A stretch of 64,000 nucleotides of DNA from Pseudomonadota bacterium (GTDB taxonomy: Bacteria; Pseudomonadota; Gammaproteobacteria; Burkholderiales; Burkholderiaceae_C), in the NCBI GenBank assembly GCA_021845505.1, contig JAJZVU010000003.1:26813-90812 (forward strand). The letters are read 5' to 3'. Numbering within the stretch: position 1 is the stretch's first letter; each line of letters starts with the position of its first letter. Positions 8,269 through 17,048 of this stretch are shown piece by piece. The translations under genes were made by a program, and so were the position numbers. Below the pieces are notes generated by a model. It did not search any database, was not told the DNA's origin, and saw only the letters and a list, made by a program, of their open reading frames with translations.

Positions 8269-9078
8269 TCAGGCGCCCAGACAGCGCGCCGTGTCGGCCA
8301 GGCCGCGAAACTGCGGCTCGCAGAACAGGTAGCCCTGGAACAGCCGCACGCCCTCGTGGACGAAGAAGTCCCGTTCGCCTGCGCTTTCCACGCCCTCGAC
8401 GACCAGGTCGATGCGCAGTTCCTCGGCGAGCCGGATCGCGGCCCGCGCGATGGCCTGGCGCGCGGCGAGCCGGTCGACGTTGCGCACCAGGTCCATGTCG
8501 AGCTTGATCAGGTCGGGCTGGAAGTCGGCCAGCAGCCGCAGTCCGGCGTAGCCGGCGCCGAAGTCGTCGATCGCGGTCAGGAAGCCCTGGCGCCTGTATT
8601 CCTGCAGGATGCTGGCGAACCAGGGGCCGTCCTCGATCCGTTCGCCTTCGGTCACCTCGAAGATCACGTTGCCGATGGCCAGGTCGCGCTGGCGCGCGAT
8701 CTGCAGCGTGGTCTGTATGCACAGCTCCGGGCGATACACCGCGTGCGGCAGGAAGTTGATCGACAGCTTCTCCTGGCGCTCGACCAGCCCGAGGTCGCAG
8801 GCCAGGTCGATCGCGTGCACGCGGCAGGCCTGGTCGAAGGCGTAGCGGTTGCCGTCGTCGACCCGCTCGAGCACGCTGGCGGCCGACTCGCCGCCGAGGC
8901 CGCGCACCAGCGCCTCGTGGGCGTACACCCGCCGCGACTGCAGGTCGACGATCGGCTGGTAGGCGAAGCTGAAGTCCAGCTCGCCGCCGCGACCGTTGCG
9001 ACAGATGGAACACCCCGACTCGCCGTGGCCGCACTGCCTGCCGCCGCGCTCGCGCTGTTCGTCGTCCACCCCCGCCAT
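8269..9078 (-). CDS. EAL-domain c-di-GMP phosphodiesterase
   Basis: 269 aa. A complete EAL domain starts near residue 35. Visible catalytic/metal motifs are HEALVRG (EAL), NFLP, FEVTEGERI, IDDFGAG (DDFG loop), IKLDMD and VVEGVES. It should hydrolyse c-di-GMP to pGpG in the cytoplasm. There is no REC, PAS or BLUF domain. Instead the first 30 residues carry C16, H18, C23 and C26, a spacing that could bind a metal. The second ATG (9078) was chosen because GGAGG lies 6 nt upstream. It is monocistronic or follows the DUF945 gene 114 bp upstream. Confidence 0.88.
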   Translation of the reverse strand: MAGVDDEQRERGGRQCGHGESGCSICRNGRGGELDFSFAYQPIVDLQSRRVYAHEALVRGLGGESAASVLERVDDGNRYAFDQACRVHAIDLACDLGLVERQEKLSINFLPHAVYRPELCIQTTLQIARQRDLAIGNVIFEVTEGERIEDGPWFASILQEYRRQGFLTAIDDFGAGYAGLRLLADFQPDLIKLDMDLVRNVDRLAARQAIARAAIRLAEELRIDLVVEGVESAGERDFFVHEGVRLFQGYLFCEPQFRGLADTARCLGA

Positions 9079-9192
9079 CGCCATCCTCCGCGGCCCTTCC
9101 TCCGCATCACGCGGGCATTGTCGCGCATCGGTCCGCGCGAGGGCAAACCGCCGCCGGCGCGGCAGGCCGGCGCCGCGCCCGCGAGCCGCGGC

Positions 9193-10332
9193 TCAGCTGC
9201 CCAGCAGGTGGCCGTTGACCGTCACGTGGCCGCCACCGAGGACGATGTGGCTCACCGCGTCGGCGCCCTGGCGCACGATGTAGCCCTGTCGGGCCAGGTT
9301 GGCCAGCGCGGGCAGCGGGAAATGCTGCAGCAGGGACATCGATGCGCGCAGGTCCAGGGTACCGCTGATGCGACCCAGGTACGCCAGGTTGGCCTGCTCG
9401 ATCTGCTCGGGGCTCATCCCGGGGAGGACCGTCGGCGCGGGCAGCGGCGCATCCAGGTTGGCGCGGGCCTCGATGCTGCCGGCAGCCGGCTGGCTGAGCA
9501 CCACCTTCATGTCCAGGTCCTTCAGCGACGACTGCCCGGGGGGCAGACCGGAGGGGTTGTCGGAATACCCCGACTCCGGCCGGTGCATCGCCAGGTCCGC
9601 GCTGGCGTCGACGCTGTCGATGCGCAGCGCCTGGCCCGCGGCGCTGGCCGTCGTCGGTCCCATGGTCAGGCGCATGGTGGACTGCGCGTTGGTGACTCGC
9701 CCCTTCTGCACGAAGGTCTCGTCGACCGCTCCGACATCCATGCGGGCGTTCGTCGGGGCGCCGGTGCTCAGGTGCATGCTCGCCCAGTGCAGCGTGCCAT
9801 CGGCGCTTCCGCCGCTGCCGGTGTAGAAGCCGTGCACCCGCATGCGCAGTTGCATGCCCTTCCACGCCAGCTGCACACGGCCCTGCACGATCCGGGCCTG
9901 CACCGGCGTCAGCTCGAACGCCACGTGCTCCAGGGCTCCTCCCACCCCGTAGCGCAAGCGCAGCACGAAGGGGTTGCCGGTATCGCCGACCGCGGCGAGC
10001 AGCGAGCGCAACGGGGTGTCGGCCAGGTCGCCCATGCGCACCTTCACGCGCAGCGCCGAGCCGTCGAGCGCCAGGCCCTGCGAAGTCTGCAGGCGCAGCG
10101 GGATGCTCAGCGGGTACACCCCGGCGGGCACGTCGAGAATCGCCTTGGCGGTCGACGACAGCAGCCCGCGATGCACGACCACGTCGCGCAACCGCAGCCC
10201 GGGTTGGCCCAGGTCCTTGCCGTCGAGAGCCCGCAGCTGCTGCTCGAACTGGCCGCCGGCCCAGTACGCCACCCCGCCGGCGGCGCCGGCCACGACGACC
10301 AGCGCGGCGCCGGTGATTGCGAGGATCTTCAT
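9193..10332 (-). CDS. DUF945 / YdgA-family protein
   Basis: 379 aa with an N-terminal hydrophobic helix (residues 4-26), so probably inner-membrane anchored and facing the periplasm. The rest is a repetitive beta-strand-rich sequence typical of DUF945 (E. coli YdgA/YihF), including a C-terminal block ending in VTVNGHLLGS, which resembles the end of other family members. The function of the family is poorly known. The start at 10332 has AAGGA six nt upstream; an ATG two codons earlier touches the Shine-Dalgarno. It is divergent from the TPP enzyme. Confidence 0.75.
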   Translation of the reverse strand: MKILAITGAALVVVAGAAGGVAYWAGGQFEQQLRALDGKDLGQPGLRLRDVVVHRGLLSSTAKAILDVPAGVYPLSIPLRLQTSQGLALDGSALRVKVRMGDLADTPLRSLLAAVGDTGNPFVLRLRYGVGGALEHVAFELTPVQARIVQGRVQLAWKGMQLRMRVHGFYTGSGGSADGTLHWASMHLSTGAPTNARMDVGAVDETFVQKGRVTNAQSTMRLTMGPTTASAAGQALRIDSVDASADLAMHRPESGYSDNPSGLPPGQSSLKDLDMKVVLSQPAAGSIEARANLDAPLPAPTVLPGMSPEQIEQANLAYLGRISGTLDLRASMSLLQHFPLPALANLARQGYIVRQGADAVSHIVLGGGHVTVNGHLLGS

Positions 10333-10523
10333 TGCCATTCCTTGTCACCCATGGGTTGGATCGCGCCTTCGGGAAATTGTCGTGAAACCCAGGCGGCGCG
10401 CGGCATTCCGCCGCGTCAGGCGCCCAACCGGACAGAATATCGCATGCATCGCCGCGATGCCCAGGCGCGCTGGTGCAATACCCTATGCGATTCGCATGCC
10501 CGCCCACCCCCGGTTCCCTGCCC

Positions 10524-12131
10524 ATGCCCACCGTCGCCCAAGTCCTAGGCCAGCGTCTGTTCGACGCCGGTTGCCGCCACTCCTTCGGCATCCCCGGAGG
10601 TGAAGTCCTCGCCGTGCTGGAAGGTGTCGACGGCGCCGGAGTGAAGTTCACCCTGGTCAAGCACGAGAACGCCGGCGGCTTCATGGCCGAAGGCACCTTC
10701 CATCGCAGCGGCGCGCCGGCCGTGCTGATCGCCACCCTCGGGCCCGGGGTCGCGAATGCGGTCAACGTCGTCGCCAACGCGCTGCAGGACCGGGTGCCCA
10801 TGGTGTTCCTGACCGGCTGCGTCGACGATGCCGACGCCGCGACCTATACCCACCAGGTGTTCGACCATTCGGCCTTGCTGCGCCCGGTCACCAAGGCGAC
10901 GTTCCGCGTGAGCGCCGCCAGCGCCGAGGCCCTGATCGACAAGGCGCTGGCGATCGCCCTCGACGACCCGCCGGGCCCGGTGCACATCGACGTGCCGATC
11001 TCGGTCGCCACCCAGCAGGTCGCTGCCGCGCCCGGCACCCGCCGCAAGCGCCCGGCGCCCAGCGCGCCGGCGGCCGGACGGGAGCTGGACCAGGCACGCG
11101 AGTGGCTGGCCGCGGCCAGGCGGCCGATCCTGCTGGCCGGGCTGGAGGCCAACCACCATGCGGCGCAGCGCGAGATCGCGCGGCTGGTCGACGACTTCCG
11201 CATCCCGCTGATCACCACCTACAAGGCCAAGGGGATCGTCGACGAGCGCAACCCGCTGGTGCTGGGCGGCGCCGGGCTTTCTCCGCAGGCCGACAAGGTG
11301 CTGCTGCCGCTGCTCGAGTCGTCCGACCTGGTGCTGCTGGCAGGCTACGACCCCATCGAAATGCGTGTCGGCTGGCGCAACGTCTGGGGACCGCAGGCGC
11401 GGGTGGTCGAGTTCTGCGCGACGCGCAACACCCACTACATGCACCAGGCCGCGCTGTCCTTCGTCGGCGACCTGCGTTGCGGCCTGGATGCGCTGGCCGA
11501 CGGCGTGCACGGGGCCTCGACCTGGACCGCGCAGGAGACCCAGGCGCTGCGCGCCAGGCTGCGCGCGATCTACCGCATGGACGAGGACTGGGGACCCGCG
11601 GCCGTCGTCGACGTGGCGCGCCGGACGCTGCCGTCGAACACCGTGGCCAGTGTCGACAGCGGAGCCCACCGCATCCTGTTCTCCCAGACCTGGCAGAGCC
11701 ACGAGCCGCGCACCCTGATGCAATCCAACGGGCTGTGCACCATGGGCTGCTCGCTGCCTCTGGGCATCGGCGCCAAGCTCGCCGATCCGGCGCGTCCGGT
11801 CGCGGTGTTCACCGGCGACGGCTGCCTGGACATGACCCTGGGCGAACTGATCACCGCGCGCGACTCCGGCGCCCCGGTGATGGTCCTGGTGTTCGCCGAC
11901 GACGCCCTGTCGCTGATCGACCTCAAGCAGCGCGCCAACGGCCAGCGCGCGCTGGGCGTGGACTTCGGCGCGACCGACTACGCGGGCGTCGCGCGCGCGC
12001 TGGGCGGGCTGGGCTTCGAGGTGCGCAGCCGCGCCGAACTCGCAGCGGCGATCACCGAAGCGCTGGCCGCGCCGAAGTTCAGTGTCATCGCCTGCCGGCT
12101 GCCGCGCCAGGCCTACGCCGGGCGCATCTGA
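10524..12131 (+). CDS. thiamine-pyrophosphate-dependent enzyme (acetolactate synthase / benzoylformate decarboxylase fold)
   Basis: 535 aa with the three TPP-enzyme domains: N-terminal PYR domain with the catalytic Glu (KHENAGGF, about residue 50), the central domain (about 190-330) and the C-terminal PP domain with the metal/TPP motif starting GDGCLDM. The usual NN closing this motif is replaced by DD (FADDALS), leaving Mg coordination slightly unusual. It resembles the many ilvB-like paralogues of unknown substrate rather than true IlvB, and no small regulatory subunit is adjacent. The start ATG at 10524 begins MPTVAQVLGQ, matching the family N-terminus; the in-frame ATG at 10473 would add 17 atypical residues. 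Confidence 0.85.
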   Translation: MPTVAQVLGQRLFDAGCRHSFGIPGGEVLAVLEGVDGAGVKFTLVKHENAGGFMAEGTFHRSGAPAVLIATLGPGVANAVNVVANALQDRVPMVFLTGCVDDADAATYTHQVFDHSALLRPVTKATFRVSAASAEALIDKALAIALDDPPGPVHIDVPISVATQQVAAAPGTRRKRPAPSAPAAGRELDQAREWLAAARRPILLAGLEANHHAAQREIARLVDDFRIPLITTYKAKGIVDERNPLVLGGAGLSPQADKVLLPLLESSDLVLLAGYDPIEMRVGWRNVWGPQARVVEFCATRNTHYMHQAALSFVGDLRCGLDALADGVHGASTWTAQETQALRARLRAIYRMDEDWGPAAVVDVARRTLPSNTVASVDSGAHRILFSQTWQSHEPRTLMQSNGLCTMGCSLPLGIGAKLADPARPVAVFTGDGCLDMTLGELITARDSGAPVMVLVFADDALSLIDLKQRANGQRALGVDFGATDYAGVARALGGLGFEVRSRAELAAAITEALAAPKFSVIACRLPRQAYAGRI

Positions 12132-12132
12132 A

Positions 12133-12146
12133 GGCGGCGCGCCGCC
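12133..12146. terminator. GC-rich palindrome between convergent genes, possible terminator stem
   Basis: GGCGGCGCGCCGCC is a perfect 14-bp palindrome two bases after the TPP-enzyme stop and before the convergent membrane-protein gene. There is no T-run, so Rho-independent termination is uncertain. Confidence 0.25.
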
Positions 12147-12178
12147 GCGCGGTCCCCTCGGGTGTTCCGGCAGCCTGA

Positions 12179-13414
12179 CTAAAACGCCCGGATCTGCCTG
12201 GGAATGCGGTGCTGGCCGAGCTCGGCGATGACCTGCTGCAGGCGCCGGCGCTCGCGGGCCTGGTTCACGGCGATCATCCCGCTGTCCGGAACCCGGGCCA
12301 GCAGGTCGCGCTCGGCGCCCGCGGCGGCGCCCCAGCGCCCCAGGTTCGCATCGGCGTGGGCGCGCAGGTTGGCGGCGACGCGAAGGTCCACGTAGGAGGT
12401 GGTAGCGGGAAGGCTGCGCCACCACGCGTCGGCGATGCGCGAGGCACTCGATGCGGCGCCGGCCTGCAGCAGGTCGTGGAGCATCCAGCGCAAGTCCAGG
12501 CCATCGGTCTCGGCCGCGGCGCGCAGCTCGAGATCGCGCAGCGCGGCCGCATCGGGCCCGTGCCGCAAGTGCCAACGATCGCGCAACACCTGGTAGCGTT
12601 GCCGTGCCCGCGCCGGGATGCGGTCCACCAGGCCTGCGCACAGGCGCAGCGCACGCGCGGTCGGTGGGCCGGCCTGGCGCAGGAAAAAAGCCGTGTCCAC
12701 GCCGTCCACGCAGGCTCCGACCGCAGACTGCCGCAGTTCGACCGGCAGGTCGGCGCCGACGACCAGCACGGCCAGGCCCAGCAGCGCCAGCATCAGCGCG
12801 GTCGGCCAGCTTCGGCGCAGCCCGTGGACGGCCGGCGCAGGCTGCGCCGCTTGCGCGGCGCCGGCCGCTGCACCGCGCACGGCCTGGCACTGCACCTCGA
12901 TGCGAGCGCCCCGGCCGGGCCAGCGCAACAGCCACCACGCGGCGACCAGGCCGCACAACTGGGCCAACGCCAGGTACTGCAGCAGCGCGCGATGGGGGAC
13001 CGAGCCGCCGTACGGATCGAACAGCAGGTGGGCGAAGCCTGCGAACAAGGGCAGCGACAGGGCCAGCCAGCGCCACAGCCAGCCCCCGAGCAGCGCGAAG
13101 CATTCGCGCCAGGGCAGCACGGCGCCGGTGTGCACGGCCTTGCCGCGCGAGACCTGCATGCGCCAGATCGCGCCGTCGAAGGCGAAGGGCTTGGCGAACA
13201 GCACCCGCCGGAACATCCACGGCAGGCCGGCCAGTCCCAGCAGCAGCGACAGGACGCCGCATTCCAGCATCAGCTGTCCGGCCACCGCGTAGCCCGGGCG
13301 GAACTCCATGCCGATGCCAGCGATGGTCAGCGCGCCGCCCGCGGCCGCCCACAGTGCCATCCGCCAGCTCAGGCGCCACCACAAGTGCAGCGCGGCCAAG
13401 ACGATCAGTTGCAT
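12179..13414 (-). CDS. membrane protein of unknown function
   Basis: 411 aa. I do not recognise a family. The first 210 residues contain about six hydrophobic segments rich in Trp and Leu; a further membrane helix lies near residues 225-245 (LALLGLAVLVVGA). The C-terminal 160 residues are soluble, Arg/Ala-rich and helical, and include a CVDGVDTAFFLR segment and paired helices that could be TPR-like. The ATG at 13414 gives MQLIVLAALHLWW, a membrane start; longer frames upstream are low-complexity. It faces the TPP enzyme gene convergently and is divergent from ybjQ. Function unknown. Confidence 0.65.
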   Translation of the reverse strand: MQLIVLAALHLWWRLSWRMALWAAAGGALTIAGIGMEFRPGYAVAGQLMLECGVLSLLLGLAGLPWMFRRVLFAKPFAFDGAIWRMQVSRGKAVHTGAVLPWRECFALLGGWLWRWLALSLPLFAGFAHLLFDPYGGSVPHRALLQYLALAQLCGLVAAWWLLRWPGRGARIEVQCQAVRGAAAGAAQAAQPAPAVHGLRRSWPTALMLALLGLAVLVVGADLPVELRQSAVGACVDGVDTAFFLRQAGPPTARALRLCAGLVDRIPARARQRYQVLRDRWHLRHGPDAAALRDLELRAAAETDGLDLRWMLHDLLQAGAASSASRIADAWWRSLPATTSYVDLRVAANLRAHADANLGRWGAAAGAERDLLARVPDSGMIAVNQARERRRLQQVIAELGQHRIPRQIRAF

Positions 13415-13495
13415 GCCCCGGACTCCGATTGCAGGCGGTTGCCACCTCCATCGCGGGTCGAGCGTAGCAGCCCGGCGCGCGGCAGCGCCGCGACC

Positions 13496-13524
13496 TTGAA
13501 GCCGCGCGCGCAGTACCGTAAGCT
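13496..13524 (+). promoter_or_regulatory. candidate sigma-70 promoter for ybjQ
   Basis: TTGAAG-N17-TAAGCT, ending 34 bp before the ybjQ ATG. The spacing is ideal and both hexamers are moderate matches. Confidence 0.45.
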
Positions 13525-13558
13525 GCGTGGCATTGTCCGACCCCGCGAGGAGCCCGCG

Positions 13559-13891
13559 ATGCTGATCGTCACCACCGAGAACATCCCCGGCTACCGCATC
13601 CGCGAGGTCAAGGGCCAGGTGTTCGGCCTCACGGTACGCAGCCGCGGGCTCGGCGGCAATGTGGTCGCGGGGCTGCGCACCATCGTCGGCGGCGAGATCC
13701 CCGAGTACACCCAGATGCTCGAGGAGGCGCGCCGACATGCGATCGACCGCATGGTCGAGAACGCGCTTCTGCGCCACGCCAATGCCATCGTGATGATGCG
13801 ATTCGATTCGTCGGAGCTCGGCCAGTCGATGAGCGAAATCGTGGCCTACGGCACCGCGGTGATCGCCGATCCGGAGGGAGGCGCCGCCTGA
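13559..13891 (+). CDS. ybjQ: YbjQ / UPF0145 family protein
   Basis: 110 aa, the normal length for this small cytoplasmic family, which forms pentameric assemblies and has been described as heavy-metal-binding-like. Diagnostic blocks are MLIVTTENIPGY at the start, GLTVRSRGLGGN, and the C-terminal MMRFDSSEL followed by VAYGTAV. A GAGGAG Shine-Dalgarno precedes the ATG. The stop overlaps the start of the next small membrane-protein gene (TGATG), so the two are co-translated. Biochemical role not established. Confidence 0.9.
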   Translation: MLIVTTENIPGYRIREVKGQVFGLTVRSRGLGGNVVAGLRTIVGGEIPEYTQMLEEARRHAIDRMVENALLRHANAIVMMRFDSSELGQSMSEIVAYGTAVIADPEGGAA

Positions 13892-14187
13892 TGCTGCGCG
13901 CCATCGTGCTGCTGCTGGGCGCGGCGCTGGCGCTGGGAGGCCTGTTCACCGCGCTGGTGGGCCAGGCCACGGGCGCCGGAATCGAGGCGATGGTGCTGGG
14001 CGGGCTGCTGGTCGTCGGCACGCTGCTCGAGAAGCTGCGCTATGGCGAATCGAGCGAAATCCCGCGCGGCCCCGACTGGTCGCGCAGCGACGAGACCTTC
14101 GTCGATCCGGCCAGCGGCAGGCGCATGACCGTCTACGAGAACGGCCGCACCGGGCAGCGCCGCTACGTTCCTCAGGAGCGCGAGTAG
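13891..14187 (+). CDS. small membrane protein, unknown, coupled to ybjQ
   Basis: 98 aa. Two hydrophobic helices (about residues 3-22 and 28-45) are followed by a hydrophilic tail with a repeated polar pattern (DPASGRRMTVYENGRTGQRR) that looks like a short beta-hairpin domain. Its ATG overlaps the ybjQ TGA, implying joint expression. I do not recognise the family; similar two-helix partners are common next to YbjQ genes, but this is an impression rather than a check. Confidence 0.7.
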   Translation: MLRAIVLLLGAALALGGLFTALVGQATGAGIEAMVLGGLLVVGTLLEKLRYGESSEIPRGPDWSRSDETFVDPASGRRMTVYENGRTGQRRYVPQERE

Positions 14188-14211
14188 CCTGCCCGCTTCC
14201 CGCCGCTTCGG

Positions 14212-14745
14212 TCAGGCCCGGCGGGAGCGCGGCGGATCGACGGTCACCGCGGCGCCGGGCTTGCGCACCCGCGGCCTGGCCTGGCCGGCAGCGCCGGCCG
14301 GCGGGCCGATGCCGAGGATGCTCGCCACCACCGAAGGCGCGGCGGCCGCATCGGCCAGCGTCGCCTTGTCGAGTTCGTACATGAAGGCGTCGACCGCGCG
14401 CCGCAGCACCCGCCTGAGGTTGCACACCTGGGCGATCGCGCAATCGGACTCGACCGCGGCGTCGTGGCATTCGACCACCGCGAAGTCCTTTTCGACCAGG
14501 CGGACGATCTCGCCGATGGAAATGCGGCTGGGGTCCCTGGCCAGCCGCACGCCGCCCGCGCGTCCGCGCGCCGTCTCCAGCACGCCGTGTTGCGCCAGCT
14601 CGTTGACCACCTTCTTCAGGTGGCTGCGGGAAATGCGATAGGCGTCGGCGATGTCGTCGATGGTGCCGATGCCTTCGCCTCCCCGCTGCAGGCTCAGGTA
14701 GATCAGCACCCTCAGCGCATAGTCGGTGCGGACGGTCAGCCGCAT
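14212..14745 (-). CDS. nsrR: Rrf2-family [Fe-S] regulator, NsrR-like (nitric oxide sensor)
   Basis: 177 aa. The N-terminal winged helix starts MRLTVRTDYALRVL and includes the recognition-helix region ISRSHLKKVVNEL, closely matching NsrR. Three cysteines, C93, C102 and C108 (C-X8-C-X5-C), fit the cluster-ligand region of NsrR. NsrR represses NO-detoxification genes until NO damages its cluster. A 35-residue Ala/Pro/Arg tail is extra. It is divergent from nnrS, whose promoter carries a palindrome likely to be its operator. A second NsrR-like gene sits at 25207-25683, so the division of labour is uncertain. Confidence 0.85.
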   Translation of the reverse strand: MRLTVRTDYALRVLIYLSLQRGGEGIGTIDDIADAYRISRSHLKKVVNELAQHGVLETARGRAGGVRLARDPSRISIGEIVRLVEKDFAVVECHDAAVESDCAIAQVCNLRRVLRRAVDAFMYELDKATLADAAAAPSVVASILGIGPPAGAAGQARPRVRKPGAAVTVDPPRSRRA

Positions 14746-14846
14746 CGGATGGCTCCCTGGACGTTGCTCATCGAAGGATCGTATACGCGAACCGGCCCGC
14801 AGCGCCTGCGGCGGGCTGCTGCCTTGGCAAGGAGGCCTGCCGATGC

Positions 14847-14875
14847 TTGGCCAGACGCCCCCGGGTTTCTATAAT
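14847..14875 (+). promoter_or_regulatory. sigma-70 promoter of nnrS
   Basis: TTGGCC-N17-TATAAT. The -10 is a perfect consensus and stands out in this GC-rich DNA. The predicted transcription start falls inside the palindrome at 14878-14894. Confidence 0.65.
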
Positions 14876-14877
14876 AG

Positions 14878-14894
14878 ACATTCTACATGAATGT
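14878..14894. promoter_or_regulatory. palindromic operator at the nnrS start site (candidate NsrR site)
   Basis: Perfect inverted repeat ACATTC-N5-GAATGT immediately downstream of the nnrS -10 box, in the divergent nsrR-nnrS intergenic region. The position fits steric repression. The sequence differs from the palindrome shared by norC and the ahpD-like gene, so it may be read by a different Rrf2 paralogue. Confidence 0.5.
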
Positions 14895-14908
14895 TTTGGA
14901 GAGCAGCC

Positions 14909-16105
14909 GTGCCCCAGCCGACTCCCCCGGTCCCTTGCGCGGCCAGTCCTGCAGTGCCCGGATGGCCGCTGCTGCGGCTGGGCTTCAGGCCCTTCTACCT
15001 GGGTGCCGCGGCGTTTGCCGTCGTCGCGATGGGACTGTGGTTCCCGGTGTTCACCGGCCGCATCGCCGTCGCGCCCGGACTCGGGCCGGTCCTGTGGCAT
15101 GCCCACGAAATGCTCTACGGCTTTGTCGTCGCCGTGGTCGTGGGCTTCCTGTTCACCGCGGGCCGTGTGTGGACCGGGCTGGCGACTCCCCGCGGGCCCG
15201 CGCTGGGCGCGCTGTTCGCCTGGTGGACGGCCGCCCGCGTGGCCGCGGTGTGCGGCCCGTACGCGCTGTTTTCGCTGCTCGACGGCTCGTTCCTGGTGGT
15301 GGTCGCGGGGGTGTTCATCGGGCTGCTGGTGCGCTCGGGCAACCGGCGCAACGCCGCGGTCGGCGGGGTGCTGGCCGCGCTCGCGCTGGCCAACCTGCTG
15401 TTCCATCTGGCCGTGCTCGGAGTCGTTCCCATCGACCCGATGCGCGCCGTCCGTGCGGGAATCGCCCTCGTCGTGCTGCTCGAGTGCATCATCGGCGGGC
15501 GGGTGATCCCGCTGTTCACCCGCAATGCCGTGCCCGGGCTGGATCTGGTGGCGTCGCCGCGGCGTGACGGCCTGGCGGCCATCGTCACCGGCGCGGGGCT
15601 GGCGGGATGGGCCTGCGGCGTGTCGGCGACGGCCGACGCGTGGCTGCTGGCGGCGGCCGCGGTGCTGCAGGCGTGGCGCCTGCTGTCGTGGAAGCCGTGG
15701 CGCAGCCTCGGCCGCCCGATCCTGTGGGTGCTGCACCTGGGCTATGGCTGGATCCCGGTCGGGCTGGCGCTGCTCGCCGCCGCCCGGGCCGGGTGGATCG
15801 CCCCCTCGCCCGCGCTGCACGCCCTGACCGTGGGCTCGATGGGTGGCCTGATCCTCGCGATGCTCACCCGCACCGCGCGCGCCCACACCGGTCGGGCCCT
15901 GCAGGCCGGCAGCGTCGAGGTGGCCGCCTATGCGGCGCTGTTCCTGGCCGCGCTGGCGCGCGTGGCCGGGCCGCTGCTGCTGCCCGCGCTGACCCTGCAG
16001 GCGCTGCTGGCATCGGGGCTGCTGTGGATGCTCGGCTTCGCGTTGTACTTCGCGCGCTACGCGCGCTGGCTGCTGGCCGCGCGGGTCGACGGCCGCGACG
16101 GCTGA
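14909..16105 (+). CDS. nnrS: NnrS-family membrane protein (NO-stress tolerance)
   Basis: 398 aa polytopic protein with about 12 hydrophobic segments. Family hallmarks are LLRLGFRPFYLGA near the N-terminus and WHAHEMLYGF, whose histidines belong to the haem/copper-associated conserved set, plus the late motif LTRTARAHTGR. NnrS helps cells resist nitrosative stress in the inner membrane; the mechanism remains incompletely known. The GTG at 14909 has GGAGAG seven nt upstream; an in-frame ATG at 14891 overlaps the operator palindrome and lacks a clear ribosome site. It is divergent from nsrR. Confidence 0.9.
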   Translation: MPQPTPPVPCAASPAVPGWPLLRLGFRPFYLGAAAFAVVAMGLWFPVFTGRIAVAPGLGPVLWHAHEMLYGFVVAVVVGFLFTAGRVWTGLATPRGPALGALFAWWTAARVAAVCGPYALFSLLDGSFLVVVAGVFIGLLVRSGNRRNAAVGGVLAALALANLLFHLAVLGVVPIDPMRAVRAGIALVVLLECIIGGRVIPLFTRNAVPGLDLVASPRRDGLAAIVTGAGLAGWACGVSATADAWLLAAAAVLQAWRLLSWKPWRSLGRPILWVLHLGYGWIPVGLALLAAARAGWIAPSPALHALTVGSMGGLILAMLTRTARAHTGRALQAGSVEVAAYAALFLAALARVAGPLLLPALTLQALLASGLLWMLGFALYFARYARWLLAARVDGRDG

Positions 16106-16126
16106 GCGGCGACGCGGCACGCGATC

Positions 16127-16450
16127 TCAGCGCAGCAGCCGGTCGCGCTTGCGCTGCACCGCGGCCCATTCGTCGGCGTCGGGCAGCGCGGCCTTGGTCT
16201 TCACGATGGGTTTCCATGCGCGGGCCAGCTCGGCGTTCAGGCCGATGTATTCCTGCTGGTCGCCGGGCACGTCGTCGTCGGCGAAAATGGCCCCGACCGG
16301 GCACTCCGGCACGCACACCGCGCAGTCGATGCATTCGTCCGGGTCGATGGCCAGGAAGTTCGGACCCTCGCGAAACGCGTCGACCGGGCACACGTCGACG
16401 CAGTCGGTGTACTTGCAGGCGATGCAGGCCTCGGTGACGACGTAGGTCAT
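16127..16450 (-). CDS. fdxA: seven-iron-type ferredoxin FdxA
   Basis: 107 aa. The N-terminal half has two cluster sites: C9, C12, C17 and C21 in the first, and C40-X2-C-X2-C-X3-CP (C40, C43, C46, C50) in the second, the arrangement of Azotobacter FdI-type 7Fe/8Fe ferredoxins. The C-terminal 45 residues form the usual helical tail. It carries electrons in the cytoplasm. It lies 46 bp after sufT on the same strand, so it is probably the last gene of the suf operon and may supply electrons or act as a cluster client. Confidence 0.93.
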   Translation of the reverse strand: MTYVVTEACIACKYTDCVDVCPVDAFREGPNFLAIDPDECIDCAVCVPECPVGAIFADDDVPGDQQEYIGLNAELARAWKPIVKTKAALPDADEWAAVQRKRDRLLR

Positions 16451-16496
16451 GATGCGGGGTTCCTCGCAGCTGCCCGCGCCGGCGCGGGCCGTTCCT

Positions 16497-17048
16497 TCAC
16501 AGCAGTCCCAGCGAGAGCCGGGCCGCCTCGCTCATCATCGAGCGATCCCACGGCGGGTCGAACACCACGTCGACCTCGGCGCGCGCCACGCGCGGCAGCG
16601 CCAGCAGCCGCTCGGCCACTTCGTCGGCCAGCTGCCGGCCCATGCCGCAGCCCGCAGCGGTCAGGGTCATCTCGATGCGCAGCTCGAAGCGGCCGTCGTC
16701 CTGCCTGCGCAGATCGCAGCGATACACCAGCCCGAGTTCGACGATGCTGCACGGGATCTCGGGGTCGTAGATCTCCCCCAGTTCCTCCCAGACCCAGCGC
16801 TGCAACTCCTCGTCGCTCGGCTCGGCCTGCCGCGGCGCCGCGCTGCGGATGGGCATGCCGATGGCGTCGCCGTCGCTGCCGTCGATGCGCCACAGCAGGC
16901 CGTCGGCCAGCACGGTGTAGCTCGACCCCAGCGCCTGGGTCAGCCAACCCTCGAGCCCGGGTTCGAGGCGGTACCACTCGCCCGACGGCACCTGCTGCGC
17001 CTTCACCAGGCGCCGCACCACCACGGCCTCACGCGCGCCCGGACGCAT
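16497..17048 (-). CDS. sufT: SufT, Fe-S cluster maturation factor (MIP18/DUF59 domain)
   Basis: 183 aa. The N-terminal 75 residues are the extension found in SufT proteins; the DUF59 domain follows ([20 protein letters not shown], then LTAAGCGMG and a [10 protein letters not shown] end). SufT helps maturation of Fe-S proteins, notably the lipoate synthase/aconitase class, when demand is high. It overlaps the 3' end of sufU by 20 bp and precedes fdxA. The cysteine in AAGCGMG is the conserved functional residue. Confidence 0.92.
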   Translation of the reverse strand: MRPGAREAVVVRRLVKAQQVPSGEWYRLEPGLEGWLTQALGSSYTVLADGLLWRIDGSDGDAIGMPIRSAAPRQAEPSDEELQRWVWEELGEIYDPEIPCSIVELGLVYRCDLRRQDDGRFELRIEMTLTAAGCGMGRQLADEVAERLLALPRVARAEVDVVFDPPWDRSMMSEAARLSLGLL

